A stretch of DNA of 64,000 nt from Chitinophagaceae bacterium (GCA_016721385.1 JADKIE010000004.1:62001-126000); one strand, 5' to 3'; shown: positions 50,212 through 62,022, counted from the stretch's first letter. Program-made: numbers and translations. The notes: a model not told the origin generated them from the sequence alone.

Positions 50212-51087
50212 ATGCAAACGACTCACCATTTACCACACACCACTCACCTTGTAGAATGCCCTCGTGATGCTATGCAGGGATGGAAACATTTTATTCCTAC
50301 TCAAAAAAAAATTGAATACATTAATGCTTTATTAAAAGTTGGATTTGATACACTTGATTTTGGAAGTTTTGTTTCGCCAAAAGCTATACCGCAAATGGCC
50401 GATACCAAAGAAGTAATTCCGAAACTAAAAATAGAAAATTCTAACACTAAGCTGCTGGCCATTGTAGCAAACGAACGTGGAGCAAGCGATGCAGTTATGT
50501 ACGACGAAATTACTTACTTAGGGTTCCCGTTTTCTGTTTCCGAAACTTTTCAGCAACGCAATACCAATTCCGGCATTATAGAATCGCTAAGTAGAGTAGA
50601 GTGCATTCAAAATCTCTGCAAAAAAAATAACAAACATTTGGTTGTTTATATTTCAATGGGTTTTGGCAACCCTTACGGGGATGAGTATAGCGAAGAAATT
50701 GTTTTTAGTTGGGTAGATAAATTAGTTGCGATGGATGTAAAAATAATTTCGTTAGCAGATACGGTTGGTATTGCCACATCAAAGCAAGTGAATAATATTA
50801 CTAAATATTTAATAAACAAATTACAAGATGTTGAAGTTGGTGTTCACCTTCATTCAACACAACTTAATTGGAAAGATAAGGTAGATGCTGCCTTGCAAGC
50901 AGGTTGCAAAAGATTTGATGGTGCTTTAAAAGGAATTGGTGGTTGCCCAATGGCAGATGATGAATTAGTTGGAAACATGGATACCGAGTTGATAATTCCT
51001 TATTTTGAGCAATTAAATTTATTAAAGCCCTTAAATAAGGAAGCTTTAAACAAAGCTGTTAAATTGGCTGCAGAAATATTTAGTTGA
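50212..51087 (+). CDS. Hydroxymethylglutaryl-CoA lyase
   Basis: An intact 291-residue TIM-barrel lyase of the HMGL-like family that splits HMG-CoA into acetoacetate and acetyl-CoA in leucine or ketone metabolism. The start ATG at 50212 lies 11 nt after rlmB. VECPRDAMQGWKHFIPT is the metal/substrate loop (equivalent to EVGPRDGLQ), FGSFVSPKAIPQMADT the next. The catalytic Cys is in GALKGIGGCPMADDELVGN, and His ligands in VGVHLHSTQLNW. All active-site motifs are present. It fits a leucine catabolic role. An operon with rlmB is probably only physical. Confidence 0.88.
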   Translation: MQTTHHLPHTTHLVECPRDAMQGWKHFIPTQKKIEYINALLKVGFDTLDFGSFVSPKAIPQMADTKEVIPKLKIENSNTKLLAIVANERGASDAVMYDEITYLGFPFSVSETFQQRNTNSGIIESLSRVECIQNLCKKNNKHLVVYISMGFGNPYGDEYSEEIVFSWVDKLVAMDVKIISLADTVGIATSKQVNNITKYLINKLQDVEVGVHLHSTQLNWKDKVDAALQAGCKRFDGALKGIGGCPMADDELVGNMDTELIIPYFEQLNLLKPLNKEALNKAVKLAAEIFS

Positions 51088-51144
51088 TATTTCTCAACAA
51101 AACACCAAATTAGTGTAGTTTGTGTAATTGCTTAAATTCGTGTC

Positions 51145-52122
51145 ATGAACTTTCATTTAGAATTTTTTCCCAAACCATTTGATACAAAAATTGTACATCA
51201 GGATAAATTATTTTTGATAGGCTCTTGCTTTACAGAAAACATCGGAAGCAAGTTTAAGCAACATAAATTTTCGGTTTTAGAAAACCCAAATGGTATTTTA
51301 TTTAATCCTGTAAGCATTGCTAAATCCATTACCTCCTATATAGAAAATAAGCAGTACAATAAAAACGATTTATTTTATCAAAATGAAATTTGGAACAGCT
51401 GGGAACATCATACACGTTTTTCGGATGTAGATGCGGATGTTTGTTTAAACAGAATAAACCAATCGCAACACCTGGCACATCAATTTTTAAAAACAGCCGA
51501 TTGGGTTTTTCTTACTTTGGGGTCTTCCTTTGTATATGAGTTAGAAAATAAAAATGTAGTAGCTAACTGCCACAAAGTGCCAACAGATAAGTTCAATAAA
51601 AAATTATTAAGTGTAGAGGAAGTACTGTCTGTTTTGGATAATGTAATGCACCGCATATTTATATTTAACCCTAATGCTAAAATTATATTTACCATTAGCC
51701 CGGTAAGGCATTTAAGAGATGGTTTTATTGAAAATAACAGAAGCAAAGCTGTGTTAATACAAGCGGTACATCATTTAGTAAATAAGTTTAGCAAATTATA
51801 TTATTTCCCGGCATACGAGTTAGTTATAGATGATTTAAGAGATTATCGTTTTTATGCGGAGGATATGGTGCATCCAAATTATGCTGCTACAAATTATGTG
51901 TGGGATAAATTAACAGATTGTTGTATAGACGAAACTACCTTACAACTCATGAAACAAATAAATGAAATAAATGCTGCGATAAATCATAAATCGTTTAATC
52001 CTACAACAGCAGCACATAAAAAATTTATCGAAACAACTTTAGCAAAAGTAAATAACTTAAAATCCTTACATCAACATTTAAATTTTTATGAAGAAGAAAA
52101 TTACTTAAGCATTCATCCTTAA
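51145..52122 (+). CDS. GSCFA-domain protein
   Basis: An intact 325-residue GSCFA protein, named after the motif seen here as LIGSCFTENIGSKFKQH, then NPNGILFNPVSIAKSI and WNSWEHHTRFSD. The fold is SGNH/GDSL hydrolase-like: the first motif carries the Ser, ALGSSFVYELENKN-like (LTLGSSFVYE) the glycine, and FYAEDMVHPNYAATNYVW the His-containing block. It may be an acyl-group hydrolase or transferase acting on glycans, but no substrate is established. It is convergent with miaE, overlapping its stop by 4 nt. Confidence 0.88.
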   Translation: MNFHLEFFPKPFDTKIVHQDKLFLIGSCFTENIGSKFKQHKFSVLENPNGILFNPVSIAKSITSYIENKQYNKNDLFYQNEIWNSWEHHTRFSDVDADVCLNRINQSQHLAHQFLKTADWVFLTLGSSFVYELENKNVVANCHKVPTDKFNKKLLSVEEVLSVLDNVMHRIFIFNPNAKIIFTISPVRHLRDGFIENNRSKAVLIQAVHHLVNKFSKLYYFPAYELVIDDLRDYRFYAEDMVHPNYAATNYVWDKLTDCCIDETTLQLMKQINEINAAINHKSFNPTTAAHKKFIETTLAKVNNLKSLHQHLNFYEEENYLSIHP

Positions 52123-52730
52123 TGAATTCTATCGCCTCTAACCTCAGTGCTATCCATCAAATCCTTTTCATACGCTAGCCATTCTGCCCAACGGCTACGC
52201 ACTATTTTTTTTGGTAAATACAACTCAGCCAGGGTAATAAATAAAGTATAATGCCCGGCTTCGCTTTCCATAAACTTGCGGTAAAATTTACGCATATACG
52301 CATCATCCAAATCTTCGCGTAAACGCTTAAAACGCTCACAACTACGGGCTTCAATTAATGCCATTATTAATAATCTGTCTAACAAACGTTGCTCAGGGCT
52401 GCCATCTTTTTTTTGAAACTCCAATAATTTATTTACATAAACATCTTTACGTTGCTTGCCTAATTTCAATCCTCGTTTATTTAACTCTGCCAATACGGCT
52501 CTAAAATGTCCCCATTCTTCCGTTACTATAGGACTAAGTTCTTCTACCAATTCTAACTTATCGCTATATTTTTGTATTAAAGAAATGCAGGTTGTTGCAG
52601 CCTTTTGCTCACAATACGCATGGTCGGTTAGTATGTCTTCTAATTGTAATTCGGCCAAATTTACCCAACGGGGATCGCTGGGAAGTTTTAAACCTAAAAT
52701 ATTTTTTACATCTATATTTTCTTCTTTCAT
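52119..52730 (-). CDS. miaE: tRNA-(ms2io6A)-hydroxylase
   Basis: An intact 203-residue non-haem diiron monooxygenase. MiaE hydroxylates the isopentenyl side chain of ms2i6A37 in tRNAs. Diiron ligands: Glu/His pairs in DHAYCEQKAATTC, VTEEWGHFRAVLAELNKRGL (ExxH), ALIEARSCERFKRL and ESEAGHYTLFITLAELY (ExxH). Length and ligand spacing are normal for the family. It requires i6A-modified tRNA from MiaA, which is outside the window. The start is ATG at 52730. It stands alone between GSCFA (convergent) and the penicillin acylase gene (divergent, 69 nt between starts). Confidence 0.92.
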   Translation of the reverse strand: MKEENIDVKNILGLKLPSDPRWVNLAELQLEDILTDHAYCEQKAATTCISLIQKYSDKLELVEELSPIVTEEWGHFRAVLAELNKRGLKLGKQRKDVYVNKLLEFQKKDGSPEQRLLDRLLIMALIEARSCERFKRLREDLDDAYMRKFYRKFMESEAGHYTLFITLAELYLPKKIVRSRWAEWLAYEKDLMDSTEVRGDRIH

Positions 52731-52799
52731 CTTACAAAAATAAAATAAACTTTTGTGTATTGTGATGCATGTTTTGTATTTTACAGTATAATATATTTT

Positions 52800-55272
52800 A
52801 TGCGATTAATTCCTTTTTTAATAAGCACAGCCGCTACAGCAGGCTTGGTAACTGTTTTAAATTCCACTTTGGTTTTACCTGCACCATTAGGCAAGTTGTT
52901 AAGCCCACAAAATGGTGTTTGGCAAAATGCTGAAAAAAACAATGCCGAGTTTAATGCAAATCTTACATTTAGAGAGTTAAAAGGCAATGCTAATGTATAT
53001 TTTGATGACAGATTAGTGCCGCATGTTTTTGCCGAAAACGACGAAGATTTATATTTTATACAAGGTTATCTGCATGCGAAATTTCGGTTGTTTCAAATGG
53101 ATTTGCAGACAAAAGCTGCCGAAGGCCGGGCAAGCGAAATTGCCGGCGAAAAAGCCATTGTGTTTGACAGAGAGCAACGACGCTTAGGCATGCGATATGC
53201 TGCAGAAAATTCGTTGATGGAAATGGAAAAAATCCTGAACAAAAAAAAATGTTTGATGCTTATACAAACGGGATAAATTCTTATATCAGCACACTTGCCG
53301 CAAAGGATTATCCAATAGAGTATAAAATACTTAATATTGAGCCGGAAAAATGGACAAACATTCGTACGGCTTTGCTTTTAAAGATGATGGCCAAAATGCT
53401 AAGCAGTGGTACCGAATCGGATTTAGAAAATACCAACGCACAAAGTATTTTTACACCGGATGAACTTAAATTTATTTACCCACAAGTGCCCGATTCGTTA
53501 GTGCCTATGATACCAAAAGGTACTGTTTTTGAAAAACCGGGAATAACGCCCATTATACCAGCAAATGCCGATAGTTTATATTTTAATAATAAAAATTAAT
53601 AGCCGCCAAAGAAACTTTTAAACCCGATGTAAATAACGGAAGTAATAATTGGGCTGTTGCCGGCAGCAAAACCAAAAGTGGGGCACCTATTTTATGCAAC
53701 GATCCTCATCTTGATTTATCGTTGCCATCTATTTGGTACGAAATTCAATTAAATACACCTACTTCAAATGTATATGGTGCATCTTTACCGGGCAGCCCAT
53801 TTGTAATAATTGGCTTTAATGATAGTTGTGCCTGGGGCGTAACCAATGCACAAAGAGATGTAAAAGATTTTTACGATATTAAATTTAAAGATGCAAGTAA
53901 AAAAGAATATTGGTTTAATAATAAATGGGAACCATCAAAATTACGAATTGAAGAAATTAAAGTAAGAGGCGGTGCCACCATTTATGATACTGTTGCCTAT
54001 ACAGTTTTTGGGCCGGTAATGTACGATGATACCTATACAGGTATGGGGAAAGATGGAACACAAAAAAATGTTTCATCTAATAGAAACCTTGCTTTACGTT
54101 GGACAGCGCATGACCCAAGTAATGAAGCCACAACTTTTTATAATTTAAACAGGACAAAAAATTACGATGATTATTTAAATGCTATAAAAACATTTAGTTG
54201 CCCGGGACAAAATTTTATTTTTGCCAGTAAAACAGGCGATATTGCATTGTGGCAGCAAGCGAAATTTCCTGCAAGATGGAAGGGGCAAGGCTTGTATGTA
54301 ATGCCAGGGCAAGATAGCAGCTATATGTGGCAAGGCTTCATACCACAAAATGAAAATCCGCATAGCAAAAACCCTGAAAGAGGTTTTTTAGAAAGTGCTA
54401 ATCAGCGACCGGTTGATTCTACTTATCCATATTTTATTCCGGGTGCTTATTTAACACCAAGAGGCAGATCAATTGAACATTATTTAGGTGCAATGAATGC
54501 AATTACACCAAATGATATGATGCAGTTGCAAAATAATTATTACAATATTACTGCAAGTAACATTACACCAACTCTTAAAATATATTGATGAAGCTGCTTT
54601 AAACAGCAGCGAAAAAAAATATTTATATATTATTAATCAATGGGATTTAATGGCTAGTGCCGATAGCAAAGGCCAAACTGTTTATCAAACATGGTGGAGC
54701 AAATTGCAAGATTTTATTTGGAACGATGATTTGAATGTATCTAAAACACCGGTTCCATTTCCAACACAACAAACCACCATGGAGTTGCTGCAAAAAGATA
54801 CGGCATTAAAATTTATTGATGATATAAATACGCCGCAAAAAGAAAATTTGAAAGATGCAGTTACAGCAACTTTTAAAAAGGCTGTTGTAGATTTAACTAA
54901 ATATGAAGCAGAAGGTGGTATTGAATGGAAGAAAATAAACAGGCCGGGTGTGTATCATTTATTAAAGGCAAACCTTATGCCTTTTGCAAGGCCAAACCTA
55001 AATGTTGGCGGCTATGGCGATATAATTAATGCTACCTACGGCAGCCACGGCCCAAGTTGGCGCATGATAGTAAGCCTTACTCAACAAACCGAAGCGTATG
55101 GCGTATATCCCGGCGGGCAAAGCGGAACCTGGGCAGTAAATATTACGATGATTATATTAACAATTGGGTAGAGGGGAAATATTTTCCATTATGGATGATG
55201 AATAAGGCTGAAGCAACGGATAAAAGAGTAATTGCTACTATCAATTTTAAAAAAAGGATAAATAATTTATAA
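52800..55272 (+). CDS. Penicillin acylase family protein (about four frameshifts)
   Basis: An Ntn-hydrolase of the S45 penicillin acylase/AHL acylase family, about 824 residues, made as a periplasmic precursor. Start ATG at 52800 gives LIPFLISTAATAGLVTVL as the signal; the open frame starts 45 nt earlier. Alpha chain: NANVYFDDRLVPHVFAEND, DLYFIQGYLHAKFRLFQMD, GRASEIAGE. The autoprocessing site and beta-chain nucleophile are in NNGSNNWAVAGSKT (Ser after Gly, nt about 53640), then LCNDPHLDLSLPSIWYE and SFVIIGFNDSCAWGVTNA-like SPFVIIGFND. Later: DIALWQQAKFPARWKGQ and YPGGQSGTW. Shifts near 53245, 53595, 54570 and 55130. The amide substrate (beta-lactam, acyl-homoserine lactone, peptide) cannot be told. 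Confidence 0.85.
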
Positions 55273-55273
55273 A

Positions 55274-55618
55274 ATGAAATTCTTAACATCTATACTATTA
55301 ACTGCATTATTAAGTTTTGCAGCTTGTTTATATTTGCCTTGGTGGAGCATTGCTGTTACTGCATTTGCTGTTGCGGCTTTAATACCACAAAAGCCCGGCA
55401 AAGCGTTTGTAGCTGCATTTATAGCCTTATTTTTATTGTGGGGTATTTTAAGTTTTTGGATTAGTAATAATAACAATCACCTATTGGCACATAAGGTATC
55501 TTTAGTAATACTTAAAATGGATAGCCCTTATGTGTTAATGTTAGCTACTGCAATAATTGGCGCATTGGTTGCCGGATGTGCAGCATTAAGTGGTAGTTAT
55601 TTGAGGAAGAGTAAGTGA
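55274..55618 (+). CDS. Hypothetical membrane protein
   Basis: An intact 114-residue protein with three or four hydrophobic segments (residues about 5-20, 22-38, 45-63 and 85-106), a Cys-containing first helix and the end LSGSYLRKSK. I do not recognise the family. The start ATG is 1 nt after the penicillin acylase stop, so it is almost certainly co-transcribed and possibly translationally coupled with it, which suggests a linked job at the inner membrane (inference only). Confidence 0.65.
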   Translation: MKFLTSILLTALLSFAACLYLPWWSIAVTAFAVAALIPQKPGKAFVAAFIALFLLWGILSFWISNNNNHLLAHKVSLVILKMDSPYVLMLATAIIGALVAGCAALSGSYLRKSK

Positions 55619-55706
55619 GCAGGATTTATAGGATAGTAATTTAATAGCAACTTTAGTTTTTCACTAACATATTCATTCATAATTTAGTGGCTTATAAAGC
55701 CACTGC

Positions 55707-58225
55707 ATGAAACTATTTTTTACAGCACTTACATTTTTATTTTCAATAACATCATCTTTTGCCCAAAAACTTTACGGTACTGTTTTTACCGATAAAGGCG
55801 ATTTATTGCCTTATTCATCCATAACCATTAAAGGAACATCCATTGGTGCAAGTGCCAACAATAGAGCTAAATATTCGTTTAACTTAACGCCGGGTACATA
55901 TACACTAGTTTGCCAGCATGTTGGCTATGCCAAACAGGAAAAGCAAATACAAGTACAAAAAAATGATATTGAACTTACCTTTATTTTAGCAGAACAAAAG
56001 CTAAATATGAATGAAGTAGTTGTAAAATCGGGCGGCGAAAACCCTGCATATGCCATTATTAGAAATGCCATTAAAAAAAGATCCTTTCATAATAACGAAG
56101 TAAATGGTTTTTCCTGCAATTTGTACACAAAAGATTAGAAGACGCCGATAGAAAAGGAATGGGCTTAGATACAACCGGGCAAGGAATAATTTATTTATCC
56201 GAATCTATTGCTAAAGTATTTACACAACAGCCCGATAAGTTTAAAATGGAAGTGCAAAGCAGCAGAGTTAGTGGCAGCAATGGTTTTGGGTTTACCTTTC
56301 CTTCGTTTATTAGTTTGTATAATAACAACGTTAAAGTATTTACCGAAAAATTAAACCCCAGAGGTTTTGTATCGCCAATTGCCGATGCTGCTTTAAGCAT
56401 GTATAAATACAAGTACTTAGGTACATTTTATGAAGATGGTAAAGATGTGCACAGCATTCAGGTTATTCCTAAACGTAAATATGAGCCACTTTTTTCGGGT
56501 ATAATAAATATTTGTGATGGCTCATGGCGTATTCACAGTTTTGATTTAAATCTTACCAAAACATCTCAGCTGGAAATTTTAGATACGCTTCAAATTACTC
56601 AAATTCATGTACCTGTTGGCAACGATATTTGGAGAGTAAAAAACCAATTACTGCATTTTAATTTTAATCAATTTGGTATAGATGCTGTTGGAAATTTTTT
56701 AAATGTGTATTCTGGTTACGATATTAATCCTGTTTTCCCCAAAAAATTCTTCGATCGCATTGTTATTAAATACGATACGGCTGTAAATAAAAAAACGAAA
56801 GAATATTGGGATACCATAAGGCCTGTGCCATTAGAGCAGGAGGAGAAGAAAGATTATATTGTTAAGGATAGTATTTTTCAATTGCAAAAAGATTCTGTTT
56901 GGAGTAAACAAACAGTTGATTCATTGAGGAAAAAACAAGGCAAACTTAAGTTGTACAAAGTTTTTTGGAATGGCATTAACCGAAATCATTACAGCAAAAC
57001 AAAAGGTTATAAATGGGGTGTAGAGCCGTTGATTAAAAACCTGGAATATAATCCTGCCGAAGGTTTGGTGACAAATGTTATTACTTATTTCGAAAAAAAT
57101 CTTGCAAAATCTAAAACACATCTTACTATAGAACCCAACTTGCGCTATGGGTTTAGTAATACACATTTAAATGCCTGGGTAAATATTTATTTACGTACAA
57201 GAGATTGGAGTACCGATAAAAAAATAAAACGACAAAGTTGGTTTTTATCAGGAGGAAAAAGAGTAAGCCAGTTTAACAAAGAAAGTACCATGTTGCCTTT
57301 AACAAACAGCATAAACACATTGTTTTGGGGCGATAATTTTATGAAAACATACGAAAACTATTTTGGCAGTTTAGGCTTTTCAAAACGATACGAAAGCGGC
57401 TTACGCTTTGCTTTAAATGCTTTGTATGAAGACAGAATTCCGTTAAATAATACAACCAAATTTACCGTGTTTAAAAAAGATAGTACAAACATAACACCCA
57501 ACTATCCATACGAAAAAACAGGTGTGCAATTTACGCCTCATCAGGCATTTGTACTATCGTTTGATGTTAGTATAAAACCCGGACAGCGCTACATTCAATT
57601 TCCAAATAATAAAATAAGTATTGGATCTAAATATCCAACATTTAGTTTTAATTACACAAAAGCCATTGCTAATGTGTTTGGGAGTGATGCCAATTTCGAT
57701 AAATGGCGCCTAACCATTAACGATGATAAAAACTTTAAGTTAGCCGGAACGCTTAAATATAAATTTGGTATTGGCGGTTTTTTAAAGAAGAAAAATGTAT
57801 TTATACAGGATTATCAACATTTTAACGGCAACCGCTCAATAGTTGCAAGTGAGTATGTAAATAGTTTTCAATTAGCAAAATACTATGCTAATAGTACCGA
57901 TGCAAGTTTTTATTCCACTGGGCATGTTGAGCATCACTTTAATGGATTACTCACCAATAAAATTCCTTTGTTTAAAAAATTAAACTGGTATTTGGTTACC
58001 GGTAGTAATGCATTTTATGTAAATAAAAGCAATAACTATATAGAGGCATTTGTTGGAATTGAAAATATTTTAAAAATATTCAGGGTAGATTTTGTTGCGG
58101 CTTATGCCAATGGTGCAAAAGGCCTTACCGGCTTTAGAATAGGAACCGGAGGGTTACTTGGCGGCAGCATTAAAACCAATACTTCCACATCTTCCCGTAA
58201 CCAATCTATAAGTATAAGTTTTTAA
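55707..58225 (+). CDS. DUF5686/CarboxypepD-like outer-membrane protein (one frameshift)
   Basis: About 839 residues. Signal peptide (FFTALTFLFSITSSFAQ), CarboxypepD_reg-like domain (LYGTVFTDKGDLLPYSSITI, GTYTLVCQHVGYAKQEKQI), a linker with NPAYAIIRNAIKKRSFHNNE and the long DUF5686 region, which looks like an outer-membrane beta-barrel: GIIYLSESIAKVFTQQPDK, FSGIINICDGSWRIHSFDL, NLRYGFSNTHLNAWVNI, YIQFPNNKISIGSKYPTF, then a barrel-type final FRIGTGGLLGG and an aromatic last residue (SISF). The frames (55707-56138 and 56159-58225) join near 56132. No TonB box or plug is visible, so it is not a classical receptor. Function unknown. Confidence 0.8.
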
Positions 58226-58232
58226 AATTTTG

Positions 58233-58240
58233 TATCTTTG
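58233..58240 (+). promoter_or_regulatory. Probable -7 element of trhO
   Basis: TATCTTTG, a match to TAnnTTTG, lies 80 nt before the trhO ATG at 58320, beginning 8 nt after the DUF5686 stop codon. No clear -33 TTTG precedes it at 17-23 bp. If used, it leaves a leader of about 73 nt, in which I see no obvious structure. Confidence 0.4.
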
Positions 58241-58319
58241 GGAAGTTAAATTTGGTTTGCCCTGCAAGCATCCAATCACTTTATGATTTTCCGATTATAT
58301 TGGAATCAAATTAAAAATT

Positions 58320-59355
58320 ATGCCGGTATTACACAATCGCCTTAGTCAGGCCGAATGTAAAAATTATTGTCTTATGAAACAGAACCTCGTACAACTATTT
58401 CTTTTACCAATACTTTGTAATTGAAAACCCTCAGGAATTTAGGGATATATTATACAAAAATTTTGATGCGTTAAAAATTTTTGGCCGTATATATATTGCT
58501 ACCGAAGGAATAAATGCACAAATAAGTGTTCCATCCTCCAACTTTGAAGCCTTTAAAACATATTTGTATTCAATAGACGCCTTAAACGGACTGCGATTAA
58601 ACATTGCAGTAGATGATGATGGCAAAAGTTTTTGGATGCTTAAAATTAAAGTGCGTAATAAAATTGTAGCCGATGGTATAACAGATGCAAATTTTAGCAT
58701 GCAAAACAAAGGGAAATATGTGAACGCAATACAAATGAATGAGTTGCTAAAAGATGAAAATACTGTGGTGATAGATATGCGTAATCATTACGAGTATGAG
58801 GTTGGGCATTTTGACAGAGCTATTGAAATACCCAGTGATACTTTTAGAGAACAATTACCTATGGCAGTTGATATGATGAAAGGTAAAAAAGATAAAAACA
58901 TTATTATGTATTGCACCGGCGGCATTCGCTGCGAAAAAGCCAGTGCATACATGCTGCATAACGGTTTTAATAATGTATTTCATTTAGAAGGGGGCGTAAT
59001 TAATTATGCCAGGCAAGCCAAAGAAAATAATATACCCAGCAAGTTTATAGGTAAAAATTTTGTGTTTGATGACAGGCTGGGAGAGCGGATTACCGAAGAT
59101 GTGATTTCCAAATGCCATCAATGCGGCAAACCTGCCGATACACATACTAATTGTAAAAATGATGGTTGCCATTTATTGTTTATCCAATGCGAAGATTGTG
59201 CAAAGCAATTTGACGGATGCTGCACAGAAGAATGTACAAACATTTATCATTTACCGCAAGAAGAACAAAAAGAATTACGTAAAGGAATAGATAAAGGCAA
59301 TCAAATTTTTAATAAAAGTAAACAAAGGTTACGGCCAAGGTTAAATGAAAAATAA
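58320..59355 (+). CDS. trhO: tRNA uridine(34) hydroxylase / rhodanese-related sulfurtransferase (two frameshifts)
   Basis: A TrhO (YceA) homologue of about 346 residues; TrhO hydroxylates U34 of tRNA oxygen-dependently. The start ATG at 58320 gives MPVLHNRLSQAEC. Two single-base losses (an A near 58361 and a T near 58403) restore YETEPRTTISFYQYFVIENP and IYIATEGINAQISVPSSNF, the family N-domain. Rhodanese domain: VVIDMRNHYEYEVGHFDRAI with the active Cys in IIMYCTGGIRCEKASAY. A Cys-rich C-terminus follows (CHQCGKPADTHTNC, then CEDCAKQFDGCCTEEC), as in this family. It is convergent with the TPR histidine kinase. Confidence 0.85.
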
Positions 59356-61226
59356 CTAGGCCGGCAACTCAATTATAAAATTGCTTCCTTTACCCGGTGC
59401 ACTTTCAATAAATAATTTCCCGTTTATTTTATTTAGTAATTCCTGTACTAAAAAAAGACCTAAGCCACTTCCTTTTTCGCCTTGTGTTCCTAGAGTGCTT
59501 TCTGCATTATTATGCAGTAATTCTTCTGTTTTTTCTTTGCTCATGCCTATGCCTTCATCTTTTACCGAAATAAATTTATTGGCTTTGTTTGTGTAAGAGC
59601 TGATAGTTATTGTACTGTTTTCATTACTGTATTTTACAGCGTTGGTAATTAAGTTTCGTAAAGCTATTTGTAAAATGTTGGTATCGCCAAATGCATTAGC
59701 AGTTGTTATACTTTTATTAAATTGAATCCCCTTTTGTTCTGCCTGTGCTTTGGCTGTAAGTATGGCGTCATCAACACAATCTTCAATATCTACGGAAACA
59801 ATTTGTGGTGCTGTGTTTTTTATTTGCATGTTAGCCCAGGTTAATAAATTATCCAACATGTCGCCGGTTTGGCTAACAGCTTGTAATGTTTGTTTCTTAA
59901 ATTTTTCTTTTTGCTCTGGTTGCAAAGCAACATTATCACTAAGTGTAAGATAGGAGCGTAGCGTTACCAATGGATTTCTTAAATCATGGCTGATAATACT
60001 AAAGAGCCTGTCCTTTACATGATTTAAGGTTTGTAATTCATCTTTTTGTTTATTAATTAATACATTTTTATCGGTAAGTAAAGTATTTTGGGTTTTAATT
60101 TTTTTATAAAAAAAGCTTAGTCCCATCAAAAGTAATGCAGCTCCACCTGCTAATAGTATAAAAAAATTGCGTTGATTTTTTTGCTTGTTTGTTGCTGCTT
60201 CGCTTTTGGCAATTTGGGCATTCTTTTTTTCTATTTGATAGTCTGCTTCTAATTGGGTTACTTTATTTTTAGTATCATTATTATAAAGGCTGTCTTTTAA
60301 ATCGTGGTATTTTTTTAAAAAATACACCTCATTTTTGTAATCGCTTTTTGTTTCGTATAGTGCAGATAAACTTTTGTAATTGCTCATTTCAATATCTATT
60401 GTACCTGCTTGTTTGGCGTAATCCAAACTTTTTTCAAACGCAGCTTTTGCATTTGTAAAATCATTTCCCTTGGCATAAGCCTCACCGTAATTAATGTATA
60501 ACGAAGCCCACAAATCCGGATTTGTATTTCTTTTTTGGTAAATGGATAAAATGGTATCGTAACAATTTAACGCTGTTTTAATATGCCCTTGATTTTTGTG
60601 TGCAATACCAATGGTAGATAAGCTATTGGTTATTACCATGTCGTTTTTTAATATTTTACCAATGTTGTATGCTTTTGTAAAATATTGGATAGATGTATCA
60701 AATTTCCCCTGTTTATCAAACACAATGCCTTTTGCAAAATATAAATGGCTTAACTCAAAACTGTCTTTTTGGTTTAAAATAATTGTTTCGGCTTTGTTAT
60801 AATACTCCAGCGCCTTGTCAAATTTTTTCAGGTCGCTGTATACATCTGCAACGTTAATATAAGCCGGACCAATTTTAGTAACTACATTATTTTTTTCGTA
60901 CAGTTTTACAGCTTTCAGGTAATTATCTAAAGAGTTGTCAAAATTGTCTTTAATTCTATAACAAAATCCATTTAATACATATAATCTGCCCAGCCTGATG
61001 TTGTCGTTATTGTTTAATGCAATAGGTATAGCTTTTTCAAAATACTCGTTTGCTTTTGCCGGGTTTGTAGCCATATAAATATTTCCAATGTTCATAATGG
61101 TTTTTACTTTGTTAGTATCTACTGTTTCAACGTTAAGGCATTTAGCAAACTATCTATTTCTTTAGATTGTTGGCTAAATAACTGGCAATAGCATATAAGA
61201 AAAAAAATGGTGCTACGTATTTTCAT
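59356..61226 (-). CDS. TPR-containing sensor histidine kinase (one frameshift)
   Basis: About 623 residues. Signal sequence from ATG 61226 (KIRSTIFFLICYCQLFSQ), followed by a missing A near 61136 that restores NVETVDTNKVKTIMNIGNIY. Residues about 40-330 form tetratricopeptide repeats (NDNIRLGRLYVLNGFCYRI, AKANEYFEKAIPIALNNND, YTLYFAKG-like repeats). One transmembrane helix (FFILLAGGAALLLMGLSFFY) is followed by a coiled coil, HisKA with the phospho-His in LFSIISHDLRNPLVTLRSYL, and HATPase_c (LRNLITNAVKYSNENST, VKDEGIGMSK, GSGLGLFLVQELL). The TPR part faces the periplasm and is presumably the sensor. It is followed (upstream on the same strand) by its LytTR regulator at 61242, 15 nt away. A TPR kinase of the HisKA type paired with LytTR is unusual. 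Confidence 0.9.
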
Positions 61227-61241
61227 TATTTAAAATAAGGT

Positions 61242-61985
61242 TTATAAAAAACGTTTAATAGCCTGATTGCCAATAATGTTTTGCATTACATTATCGGCGT
61301 ATGTTGAGCCTATTGTAAGTTGTATTTTGCCTAATTGTACCGCATTGTTGTCAATTGCAGTAACCTTTTGTTTATTTACCAAATGTGTTCGGCTTATTCG
61401 CAAAAAAGTAGTAGCTGGTAACTGCTGCTCAAAATTTTTCATGCTTACCAACGCAATTTTCTTTTCGCCGGTTTGTAAATAAATGTTTACAAAATCGCCA
61501 AGCGATTCGGCATAAAGCACATCGCTAAATGCAATGCGTAAAAAGGCACTTTTATCTTTTATAAAAAAAGATTCATCATCTTTTCTTTGAAAACCTTCTT
61601 CGGCAGAAATTTCTCTTTTTAAGCTTTTCAACATTTTTACTTTATCTATAGCTCTCAATAATCTTTCGGTGGCAACAGGTTTTACCAAATAATCAACCGC
61701 ATCTACATCATACGCCTCGGCAGCATAATTCATATGCGATGAAATAAATATAATAAAGGGAAGTTTATTTAAACTCTTGGCAAGTTGTATTCCGGTTAAG
61801 CCGGGCATTTCAACATCTAAAATTACTAAATCGGAGATAAGGTTTCCAGTTGTTCTCTGGTTTCAAATGCATTTTCGTAAAACACACAGGCATCTTAAAT
61901 TAGGAATACTATTTAATTGCTGAATGGTCAGTTCTCTGTACAGAGAATCATCATCTGCAAGGATGTAACTAAGTGAATAAGGCAT
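61242..61985 (-). CDS. LytTR response regulator (one frameshift)
   Basis: A receiver plus LytTR DNA-binding regulator of about 248 residues. The start ATG at 61985 gives MPYSLSYILADDDSLYRELT (acidic DDD pocket). A missing base near 61885 hides CVCFYENAFETREQLETLSP; the second frame then carries the phospho-Asp in LVILDVEMPGLTGIQLAKSL, SSHMNYAAEAYDVDAVDYLVK (conserved Lys) and the LytTR domain (FIKDKSAFLRIAFSDVLYAE, LRISRTHLVNKQKVTAID). It is cognate to the TPR kinase. Three direct repeats with a 21-bp period lie 38-90 nt upstream of the start; they are candidate binding sites for this protein, suggesting autoregulation. Confidence 0.85.
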
Positions 61986-62022
61986 AATTAAAATAAAATT
62001 AGTTATTATCCTTTATAAATGT

